A DNA stretch of 64,000 bases from Megalobrama amblycephala. Lineage: Eukaryota > Chordata > Actinopteri > Cypriniformes > Xenocyprididae. The position numbers were made by a program, and so were the translations under genes. Location of the stretch: positions 12,751,037-12,815,036 of the forward strand of contig NC_063050.1 of assembly GCF_018812025.1 (NCBI RefSeq), written 5' to 3'. Each line of letters starts with the position of its first letter. Position 1 is the first letter of the stretch. The notes below the pieces were generated by a model that was given only the letters and a program-made list of their open reading frames with translations, did not search any database and was not told where the DNA came from. Below are positions 56,331 to 64,000 of this stretch, piece by piece.

Positions 56331-57293
56331 ATTGTAAACGAACATCTGACGCCACCCACACTGCTGAGAGTGACGTTTAGATGAATATGTAAATATGTGC
56401 AATGTACTTTCTTCTCAGCAACAAAATAAACACAACAAAAATGAGAAAACAGCAAGCATTTATTATAGAAAGCATAAGAAAAACGTCTAATCATAACAAC
56501 ATGGGTATGTTAGCATGAGCTCTGCAAATTAGCACTCCAGTCACGTCTATATGTAGCACTTTATTCAACAGATTGCTTAAAATCAAGCAGCTTTACAGTA
56601 TCATAAATGAAAAACAGTGTTAGTGCCTCATTTTTTTTACAAGCACAACTTCATTTTGTACTATAAAGCGGCTATCCAGTGTGTTCATGTTTTCATCCGC
56701 GGAGCTCTTACCTCGACAAACTCAAACACACAAAATGATTCAGAGGCGCGTTCCACGCGAGTGAATGCGGAGCTTCAGCGCACACCTCCTATTACATTAT
56801 CGTCACTGACAAATGGTAGTACGAAGGTGTTTTGCAGTTGGAGCGAACTTTTCCTGAAAGTTCGCTTTGGCAAGCTGTTTCAAACTTCCAAAAATAACAC
56901 AAAACGAACTTCGTTTTAGCCTGATTTTGTTCGAAATTATGTCACATCAGTTCATTCTTCGATTTTGTTTGAAGTATACCGGGGCCTTTAGAGGCTCAAA
57001 GATATCTATATAATAGTAAAATATATTTGCATAAAAAATATTTTAATTTTTATATAAAAATATATAATTTGAATATCAGGATTCATATAGATTATTATAT
57101 CCTGTAACTGAAATGTATACTTTGCATACGGCAAATAAATGGTAAATTTACAAATTGCAGTTTGTACAAAATTTATAAAGAAGATCTGCAAATGATATAT
57201 AAAACATTTACAAGTGATGAATACTTTACACTTTAGAATAGGGGATGCAGAAAGCTTTGTAAATGATTTATTCATGCATTTACACATCATCTA

Positions 57294-58894
57294 CAGGTGC
57301 TGGTCATATAATTAGAATATAATCAAAAAGTTGATTTATTTCACAAATTCTATTGAAAAAAGTGAATATTATATTCATTCATTACACACAGACTGATATA
57401 TTTCAAATGTTTATTTCTTTTAATTTTGATGATTATAACTGACAACTAAGGAAAATCCCAAATTCAGTATCTCAGGAAATTAGAATATTACTTAAGACCA
57501 ATACAAAGAAAGGATTTTTAGAAATCTTGGCCAACTGAAAAGTATGAACATGAAAAGTATGAGCATGTACAGCACTCAATACTTAGTTGGGGCTCCTTTT
57601 GCCTGAAATACTGCAGTAATGTGGCGTGGCATGGAGTCGATCTGTCTGTGGCACTGCTCAGGTGTTATGAGAGCCCAGGTTGCTCTGATAGTGGCCTTCA
57701 GCTCTTCTGCATTGTTGGGTCTGGCATATCGCATCTTCCTCTTCACAATCCCCATAGATTTTCTATGGGGTTAAGGTCAGGCAAGTTTGCTGGCCAATTA
57801 AGAACAGGGATACCATAGTCCTTAAACCAGGTACTGGTAGCTTTGGCACTGTGTGCAGGTGCCAAGTCCTGTTGGAAAATGAAATCTGCATCTCCATAAA
57901 GTTGGTCAGCAGCAGGATGCATGACGTGCTCTAAAACTTCCTGGTATACGGCTGCGTTGACCTTGGACCTCAGAAAACACAGTGGACCAACACCAGCAGA
58001 TGACATGGCACCCCAAACCTGACTGTGGAAACTTTACACTACACCTCAAACAACATGAATTGTGTGCCTCTCCTCTCTTCCTCCAGACTCTGGGACCCTG
58101 ATTTCCAAAGGAAATGCAAAATTTACTTTCATCAGAGAACATAACTTTGGACCACTCAGCAGCAGCCAGTCCTTTTTGTCTTTAGCCCAGGCGAGACGCT
58201 TCTGACGCTGTCTGTTGTTCAAGAGTGGCTTGATACAAGGAATGTGACAGCTGAAACCCATGTCTTGCATACGTCTTTGCGTAGTGGTTCTTGAAGCACT
58301 GACTCCAGCTGCAGTCCACTCTTTGTGTATCTCCCCCACATTTTTGAATGGGTTTTGTTTCACAATCCTCTCCAGGGTGCGGTTATCCCTATTGCTTGTA
58401 CACGTTTTTCTACCACATCTTTTCCTTCCTTTCACCTCTCTGTTAATGTGCTTGGACACAGAGCTCTGTGAACAGCCAGCCTCTTTTGCAATGACCTTTT
58501 GTGTCTTGCCCTCCTTGTGCAAGGTGCCAATGGTCGTCTTTTGGACAACTGTCAAGTCAGCAGTCTTCCCCATGATTGTGTAGCCTACAGAACTAGACTG
58601 AGAGACCATTTAAAGGCCTTTGCAAGTGTTTTGAGTTAATTAGCTTATTAGAGTGTGGCACCAGGTGTCTTTTTATTATTGAACTTTTTCATAATATTCT
58701 AATTTTCTGAGATACTGAATTTGGGATTTTCCTTAGTTGTCAGTTATAATCATCAAAATGAAAAGAAATAAACATTTGAAATATATCAGTCTGTGAGTAA
58801 TGAATGAATATAATATACAAGTTTCACTTTCTGAATGGAATTAGTGAAATAAATCAACTTTTTGATGATATTCTAATTATATGACCAGCACCTG
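57294..58894 (-). mobile_element. Tc1-like transposon with about 200-bp inverted ends
   Basis: The ends CAGGTGCTGGTCATATAATT and AATTATATGACCAGCACCTG are inverted and continue for roughly 200 bp. TA lies at 57292-57293 and 58895-58896. The 1601-bp element sits inside an older repeat and carries one transposase gene on the minus strand, broken by frameshifts. Confidence 0.9.
57743..58609 (-). pseudogene. Frameshifted Tc1-like transposase
   Basis: The first frame holds a helix-turn-helix region (GKTQKVIAKEAGCSQSSVSK), then a GRK-type linker and the AWAKDKKDW block. The catalytic region reads FSDESKFCISFG, then FQQDLAPAHS and DLNPIENLWG (D, D and E of the DDE triad). These stand in different frames from the N-terminal half, so at least two frameshifts separate them, near 58165 and near 58030. 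It is therefore inactive. Confidence 0.85.
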
Positions 58895-58896
58895 TA

Positions 58897-59105
58897 TAAC
58901 AGTTGTTGAACACTTTGTAGTGTGTACTGCAGTGTGAGTGCTGACTGGTGAGGGTATAGACAGCTGTCTTCTCTGACACACATGGCGTGTTTAACTCTGT
59001 GCACCTGATGTGAGCTTCAGTAGAAGGTAAAACCGGTTCAGAGGATGACTTCACTAGATCCCACACACAGAACACAAGTCTGTGCTGATGAGTGAAAGGA
59101 TTTAA
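58897..59105 (-). repeat. Repeat flanking the Tc1-like insertion
   Basis: Together with about 57180-57291 it is the inverted copy of 50150-50470. The sequences join exactly at the TA where the Tc1-like element inserted. Confidence 0.75.
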
Positions 59106-59189
59106 TATAATCCACTGGAATCTATGGAGGAATATTCGGTGCCGGGAATCTCTCTCTCTCAGCTCAGATCAAGCATTTCTTCTCCATCT

Positions 59190-59350
59190 CTTCTTAATGA
59201 CGGCTATGAAGATGATAACAATCTGTTGGCTAAAGCCTGAGCCACCTACTGTTGCGCAATGGATACAAAAGTTAAGACAAGTTTATTTAATGGAACGGTT
59301 AATTAAAAGTCACAGCTTTTGAAAGAAGATGGGGTCCAGCTATTGACTTT
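59190..59350 (+). pseudogene. L1/Tx1-type LINE ORF2 C-terminal fragment
   Basis: Remnants read WLKPEPPTVAQWIQKL, then VYLMERLIKS, and after a one-base shift ERRWGPAIDF. The W-x-x-x-PPT.A.W....L pattern followed by a WGP block resembles the end of L1-like ORF2. The fragment is short. Confidence 0.45.
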
Positions 59351-59359
59351 CTGAAATAA

Positions 59360-60018
59360 TTTTAATATAGTGCTTTTTACAATTGGTAATTGTTTCAAAG
59401 CAGCTTTACATATTAGAAGCACAGAAAAAAGAGAAGTGGTTAAAAATAAGCTGTACAAGCAAGCGTGGTAATATGTAACATATACAAGATGGTGCTACAT
59501 TAAGCCAATGTCGGCTGACTCCCAGGGGTGGAAAAACCCCCCTAGGAGAAAAACCCAGCGTGCTAACACTGGGAAAAAAGTCCTAGGAGGGAAAAAAACC
59601 CTTGGAAGATATATATAATATATGTATATGGATATGGAGATCAAAATCTGAATTATACATTTTTATTATAGAGATTAAAAATAGATTATATATAAATATA
59701 TGTAAGCGGATACGGAGATTTAAAAATCTGAAATATAGATGCAGCCAGAACTGGATCTGTAGGCCCATTGTCTCCTGGGCTACGTTGTAGTCAGGTCCAG
59801 ACACAGGTTCTCCATCTGATCTGGATACGGCCTGGATCCAGCACCCGGCAAACCTCAGGATAAGCAGAGAGACTGATATTAGCGTAGATGCCATTCTTAT
59901 TCTGATGTACAGGTATATCTAGTGTTATAGGAAATTTTCTCAGTTCCGGCCGACCTAATTATTGCAGCGTAACAATCCTTTAACGGATTTGAAAAAATGT
60001 TAATGTATTGATAATGTG
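59360..60018 (-). mobile_element. 3' region of the L2-type LINE
   Basis: This non-coding stretch on the 3' side of the 60019-60669 frame carries repeated CCTAGGAGG / AAAACCC blocks and TATATGTATATGG tracts. It is most likely the 3' UTR of the same LINE. Confidence 0.5.
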
Positions 60019-60669
60019 TTATGTGTATGCAAGAGCAAAGAGATGTGTTTTTAGTCTAGATTTAAACTGACAGAGTGTGTCTGCTTCCCGAACAATGCTA
60101 GGAAGATTGTTCCAGAGTTTAGGTGCTAAATAGGAAAAGGATCTGCCGCCTTCAGTTGATTTTGATATTCTGGGTATTATCAACTGGCCTGAATTCTGAG
60201 ATCGCAATAGACGTGAAGGACTATAATGCACCAAGAGCTCGCTTAGATACTGGGGAGCTAAACCATTTAGAGCTTTATAAGTAAGTAGTAAGATTTTAAA
60301 ATCTATACGATGTTTAATAGGGAGCCAATGTAATGTTGACAGAACTGGTCTAATATAGTCATACTTTCTGGTTCTAGTAAGAACTCTAGCTGCCGCATTT
60401 TGGACCAACTGTAGTCTGTTTAAAAGCCGAGCAGAACAACCACCCAGTAGAGCGTTACAGTAATCTAGTCTTGAGGTCATGAATGCATGAACCAACTGTT
60501 CCGCATTTGTCATTGAGAGCATATGTCGTAATTTAGATATATTTTTTAGATGGAAGAAGGCGGTTTTACAGATACTAGAAACATGACTTTCAAATGAAAG
60601 ATTGGTATCAAAGAGCACACCCAGGTTCCTAACTGAGGACGAAGATTTAATGGAGCACCCGAGACGCAT
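60019..60669 (-). CDS. L2/CR1-type LINE reverse transcriptase C-terminal part (5'-truncated)
   Basis: The intact 216-residue frame reads SVRNLGVLFDTNLSFESHVS, FFHLKNISKLR, SRLDYCNALLGG, LQLVQNAAARVLTRT, LHWLPIKHRIDFKILLLTYK and ALNGLAP. These are the conserved blocks after the Y-A-D-D region in fish L2-like LINEs. The copy is 5' truncated, as usual for LINE insertions. Lack of stops suggests it is young. Confidence 0.85.
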   Translation of the reverse strand: MRLGCSIKSSSSVRNLGVLFDTNLSFESHVSSICKTAFFHLKNISKLRHMLSMTNAEQLVHAFMTSRLDYCNALLGGCSARLLNRLQLVQNAAARVLTRTRKYDYIRPVLSTLHWLPIKHRIDFKILLLTYKALNGLAPQYLSELLVHYSPSRLLRSQNSGQLIIPRISKSTEGGRSFSYLAPKLWNNLPSIVREADTLCQFKSRLKTHLFALAYT

Positions 60670-60679
60670 TTGAGACGGA

Positions 60680-61400
60680 TTTAAATCCGATCGCTCAAAC
60701 CACTTCAGGAGATGGTCTGGGACGCATTCCAGCTACTGCATCACACATCGCCGCGGATCTCTTCAGCAAGCTGACGCGCAAACTGCCGCATATGAAAGTG
60801 AAAGTAAGTCGCAGACGCGTAACACACAATTATCTTCATTAAAAGTATTGAGACCTTACCAGTGCTGTTGCCGCTCTCTCCTATTGCATTCTTTGATTTT
60901 GAAATTAGCTGATAGTCAATAAAATGCACTTCATATTTCTTGCTTTCGGTGACATGAACTCTATTAAATCTGCATATATCGCAGGAACTGAAGATCTGAT
61001 TTATCCATTAACCTGCACTTAACCTTTTCACTTGCATTTTGTTTTCATATTAAGACCGATATCGTGATGTATCATTACAGGATTGTCTAGCAATATATCG
61101 ATTATCGCAGAATCACTGACTCGTGTTATATCGTTATCATGAGCCATTTATCGTGATCGTATCGTATCATGAAGTACCCTCCGATTCCCACCCCTAATGT
61201 ACATACATGTTGCTCACATATAATGGTAGCCTAGTTCGTGCTGAATACAGTGTAATAACAGTTTTTACATTAATATGTTTATAAGCAACTGAAAAAAAAA
61301 AAAAAACACTGGACAACTTTTTCACCATTATTATACTGTTTTGATTTTACACTTTGTAAGGCTTCATGACCTTTGGCTCATGTCTCATCTGGACATTTGT
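60680..61400. other. Intergenic, likely MITE remnant
   Basis: The stretch ends near 61193 with ATTCCCACCCCTA, which looks like the terminus of a common fish hAT MITE. The opposite end was not located. Otherwise nothing was recognised. Confidence 0.35.
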
Positions 61401-61772
61401 GCTGACTCTGTTGTTTGGAGAACTGCTCTCCACCATTGAGATCTGGTGACTTTGTTCATACATTCTTTCACGAGTTCACACTTACAAATAAGTCAGGTAA
61501 ATTAATTGGTAAACGTATTTGGCGTGCTGTCCGGGGAGAGGGCTCAGAGCTCGGTAATCGGCCCGAACACAGAGTACCCCCCCAAAAATGCAAAAGTTAG
61601 CTACGGACAGCAGCCGGGAACTATAACTGTAACCCCCCCCAAAAAAATATAAATAAGGCTGATGTGTGCAAGGAGAAGCTGTCTGCGGGATCGGGAGGGT
61701 TCTATCTGACGGGAGTTCAATACTCACTGCAATTGGGCAGGTAAGCCCCAATAAAGGGTTTAGCGAGTTGGT

Positions 61773-62735
61773 TTAACTGATAAGGGTTTGGTGTGCTTTT
61801 TTGATGTGGAAGCGGTTAGATCTAATGTAGCTTTTGAAAGCTTCGGATGACCAATGACCGAGAGCTTGAATCTGTTGCTGGGAGAGACCTTTTTGGGCCG
61901 CTGTGGTCGCTGCTCCTATGCGAAAAGAGTGGCTTGAAAAGTGTTCCGCTGGGATGCCAGATTGGATCAAGATCAATTTGAGATGTTTTTGAAATAAAAA
62001 ATGAGTGACTGGGTGGTTTGAATCATCTGTGAAGAGTGGATCTGAAGGGGATTTGGTTTGTGAATTCCTGAAATGGAGGTAGGACTGGAGGGTTTGGTAT
62101 GGTTGTATGGGTGATTGGAGGTTGAAGATGTAAATGCAATGGCCTTTTTTGGTCTGGTCTGTTTTACTCTGTTTGATAAAGTAGGAGATGGTTTCATTAT
62201 CTAACAAGCATAGATCTGAAATGGTGGGATGAATTTTAGGATTAAAATTGGAGGTAATGGCGAGTTCGGAGCATCTGAGAAAACCAAAAAAAGCCAAAAT
62301 GAACATGGCGTCCAGAGTGCGAGCAGTGTTAATAGAATGATATCCTAGACGGAGAGTAAGGATGCATCTGGTGAGTAAGTCTAATGTTAGAGGTTGTCTA
62401 ACATCTGGGCAGGTAGGATGGGTTTTTTGGATGCCTTTAATAAGCAGTGATGTCTGCGCGTTTGTTATTTCAGAGGAGGGTGAGCCGAAAATTAATTTGT
62501 GAAAAAACTGGATTCCACTTAAATAGCCTTTAATGGAACCAACCTGGAGGCTCTTGGCTGTGTTGAGATAAGAGATGAAGGACGTAATGGTGAGCAGAGA
62601 GAAATCTGGGAACGGTAAGTTGTAAATTAGATGAAAAGTTTTAAAACATCTCCAAGCTGTTAAATATGATTGGAGGGTTCGGGAGGAAAAAGCTTGAAAG
62701 ATTGAATTGAGAGAAGTGTCAAGCAGTGGTCTCAG
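61773..62735 (-). CDS. Tyrosine recombinase of the DIRS-like element
   Basis: The frame is open from 62306 (Met) and extends further upstream with continuous similarity (QKTHPTCPDVRQPLTLDLL). The catalytic set is visible: Arg in FLRCSEL, HSFRIGAAT (H-x-x-R), then ALGHWSSEAFKSYIR with the His/Trp and the nucleophilic Tyr. It would integrate a circular cDNA without target duplication. Confidence 0.85.
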   Translation of the reverse strand: MRPLLDTSLNSIFQAFSSRTLQSYLTAWRCFKTFHLIYNLPFPDFSLLTITSFISYLNTAKSLQVGSIKGYLSGIQFFHKLIFGSPSSEITNAQTSLLIKGIQKTHPTCPDVRQPLTLDLLTRCILTLRLGYHSINTARTLDAMFILAFFGFLRCSELAITSNFNPKIHPTISDLCLLDNETISYFIKQSKTDQTKKGHCIYIFNLQSPIQPYQTLQSYLHFRNSQTKSPSDPLFTDDSNHPVTHFLFQKHLKLILIQSGIPAEHFSSHSFRIGAATTAAQKGLSQQQIQALGHWSSEAFKSYIRSNRFHIKKAHQTLIS

Positions 62736-62743
62736 AGAGTGGT

Positions 62744-63652
62744 TTATGGGAAGATTAATTCTGAATAGTGAGTTACTGGCGTCGGGTTGGGGTCCACTTC
62801 TGGAGCCAGCTGTCTGAATTTCTGGAAAGCAAAGCGTGAGAGAGAGTCAGCAATTAGATTTTTTGACCCGGGTACATGCTTAGCTGTTATAATAAATTGG
62901 TCGCAAGCTGCTATCCAAATAAGGCGTCTTAGGAGTGGCATCATAGCGGGTGCATGCGAGTGGGTTTTATTGATGCAATGCACAGTTGCTTCATTGTCGC
63001 AGTAGATGATTACGTTATTTGTGGACCATTCTTTCCCCCACAGAAAAGCTGCGACGACGAGAGGATAAAGTTCAAACAACGCTGAAGAGGCTGGGAAATG
63101 CGTCGCGTCTAAGAGCTGAGGTGGCCAAGTAGATGAGAACCAACGGCCTTGATAAAATCCGCCGAAGCCAATGGAGGGAGCTGCGTCGGTGTAGAGCTGA
63201 ATATTGATTGGGAGAGACACCAACGTATTATAGAAAAAGGATAATCCGTTCCACTGTTTAAGGAAAGTTATCCATAATTTTAGTTCATCACGGCATGGAT
63301 TAGTTAGGGAGATTTGGTCTTCTAACACAACGACGGAGGATGCAAGAGAGAGGAGATGTGAGATGAAAGGGCGGCCTTGTGGGATTATGCGCATAGCGAA
63401 GTTTAAGTGGCCGAGCAGAGACAGAAGTTTGCGCTTTGAGCAACTTGGGCTGTCTAGCAACGTGGAAGAGACCAGAATTATTCTGTCGATTTTCTCTTTT
63501 GGTAGAGAGGCCTGGAATTTGATGGTGTCCAGATTTATGCCCAGGAATTCAATGGAAGTGGCTGGGCCACTGGTTTTGTCCTGGGCGATCGGAACACCCA
63601 GCTCGGAAAAAAACCTTTTGGACTGTAGTGAGATGCGCTGCTGGGATGGCAT
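62744..63652 (-). CDS. RNase H region of the DIRS-like pol
   Basis: The 302-residue frame reads IEFLGINLDTI, LLSLLGHLNFA (RT connection), then RNase H motifs YTDAAPSIGFGG, FELYPL, YCDNEATVH and HVPGSKNLIADSLSR. All four acidic RNase H positions are present. It overlaps the upstream RT frame through a frameshift near 63600. Confidence 0.85.
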   Translation of the reverse strand: MPSQQRISLQSKRFFSELGVPIAQDKTSGPATSIEFLGINLDTIKFQASLPKEKIDRIILVSSTLLDSPSCSKRKLLSLLGHLNFAMRIIPQGRPFISHLLSLASSVVVLEDQISLTNPCRDELKLWITFLKQWNGLSFFYNTLVSLPINIQLYTDAAPSIGFGGFYQGRWFSSTWPPQLLDATHFPASSALFELYPLVVAAFLWGKEWSTNNVIIYCDNEATVHCINKTHSHAPAMMPLLRRLIWIAACDQFIITAKHVPGSKNLIADSLSRFAFQKFRQLAPEVDPNPTPVTHYSELIFP

Positions 63653-64000
63653 CAGGAGGCGTAATTATTAAGAAGTCATCAAGCAGGTGAATAAGGTAAG
63701 GGATTGCGTAGTTGCTGGAAAGAATCCAGCAAATTGCTTCAGACAGCACGTCAAAAATCTTGGGGCTGCTTTTGCAGCCGAAGGTTAGGCGGACAGCGAA
63801 GTAATGTTTTTCATGCCAATGGACGCCAAATAAATGCCAGGAGTCTGGGTGGATGGGCATCACTTTAAATGCTGAAGTAATGTCGACTTTGGCGAGCCAA
63901 GCGCCACGACTGGCGTTTTTGATTAATAATATTGCTTGGTCGATGTCATGGTACTGAAGAGAAAATTCTTCGAGTGGGATGAGGCTGTTTATGCTTGGAA
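63549..64000 (-). CDS. Reverse transcriptase of the DIRS-like pol (partial)
   Basis: The frame reads AKVDITSAFKVMPIHPDSWH, FAVRLTFGCKSSPKIFD, then HLLDDFLIITPP. LLDDFL is the catalytic D-D box and VDITSAF carries the first Asp. It enters from beyond 64000 and shifts frame near 63600 relative to the RNase H part. Confidence 0.85.
   Translation of the reverse strand, partial: PSINSLIPLEEFSLQYHDIDQAILLIKNASRGAWLAKVDITSAFKVMPIHPDSWHLFGVHWHEKHYFAVRLTFGCKSSPKIFDVLSEAICWILSSNYAIPYLIHLLDDFLIITPPDAIPAAHLTTVQKVFFRAGCSDRPGQNQWPSHFH

Larger units (their letters stand above)
52874..56987. mobile_element. Outer level of a three-level nested DNA element
   Basis: The ends AGGCCTCGGTATACTTCAAAC and GTTTGAAGTATACCGGGGCCT are inverted and flanked by TTA (52871-52873 and 56988-56990), Harbinger-like. 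About 80 bp in from the left and 660 bp in from the right a second element is inserted. Confidence 0.7.
61480..64000 (-). mobile_element. DIRS-like tyrosine-recombinase retrotransposon (runs off the right edge)
   Basis: Minus-strand order is reverse transcriptase, RNase H, then tyrosine recombinase, the arrangement of DIRS-type elements, which use a recombinase instead of a DDE integrase. The gag end and left terminal repeat lie beyond 64000. The 3' limit near 61480-61700 is approximate. Confidence 0.8.

Overview
The window looks like accessory chromosomal DNA of a teleost fish, most likely a cyprinid. Reasons are the spliced GT-AG genes, fish-type immune receptor families, a 5S-derived SINE, and a dense load of Kolobok, hAT, Harbinger, piggyBac, Tc1, Gypsy, DIRS and L2 type elements. 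No prokaryotic gene organisation is present. The species assignment is inference.

Three host genes could be assembled exon by exon with consistent splice phases. Gene A (about 5103-12604, +) is a CD22/Siglec-like immunoglobulin-superfamily receptor: repeated V-C2 exon cassettes, three further C2 exons, a transmembrane exon and a tail with two canonical ITIMs. Its first visible Ig exon is broken by a 4-bp duplication and its signal-peptide exon was not found. Gene B (18764-23128, +) is a complete compact paralogue (signal peptide, V, C2, C2, TM, short tail; 379 codons plus stop) whose tail has a single YENV motif and no canonical ITIM. Gene C (about 34361-48890, -) is an adhesion GPCR: two uromodulin/GP2-type D8C modules alternating with short Thr/Ser-rich spacer exons, a GAIN-like stalk, a GPS exon and 7TM exons. 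Its first and last coding exons remain uncertain.

Layout: 1-5000 repeats, including a 1.3-kb Kolobok-like element with about 430-bp inverted ends; 5103-12604 gene A; 12605-18760 intergenic with MITEs, a foldback and the SINE; 18764-23128 gene B; 23129-34300 transposon cluster (hAT MITE, piggyBac-like element holding another TTAA element, split L2 LINE, internally deleted Gypsy chromovirus between two 487-bp direct repeats); 34361-48890 gene C with elements in its introns; 49300-64000 almost all mobile DNA: a 1.46-kb palindromic MITE, a three-level nested element, a Tc1-like element inside another repeat, L1- and L2-type LINE fragments, and a DIRS-type tyrosine-recombinase retrotransposon running off the right edge.

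Genes A and B probably act as cell-surface receptors on leukocytes with different signalling tails, and gene C as an adhesion receptor. The strongest unusual signals are the retroelement ORF joining a reverse transcriptase fragment in frame to a chromodomain, the Kolobok-like element with overlapping antisense coding remnants, palindrome and decamer motifs repeated inside non-autonomous elements, and ongoing exon-cassette duplication in the receptor cluster.
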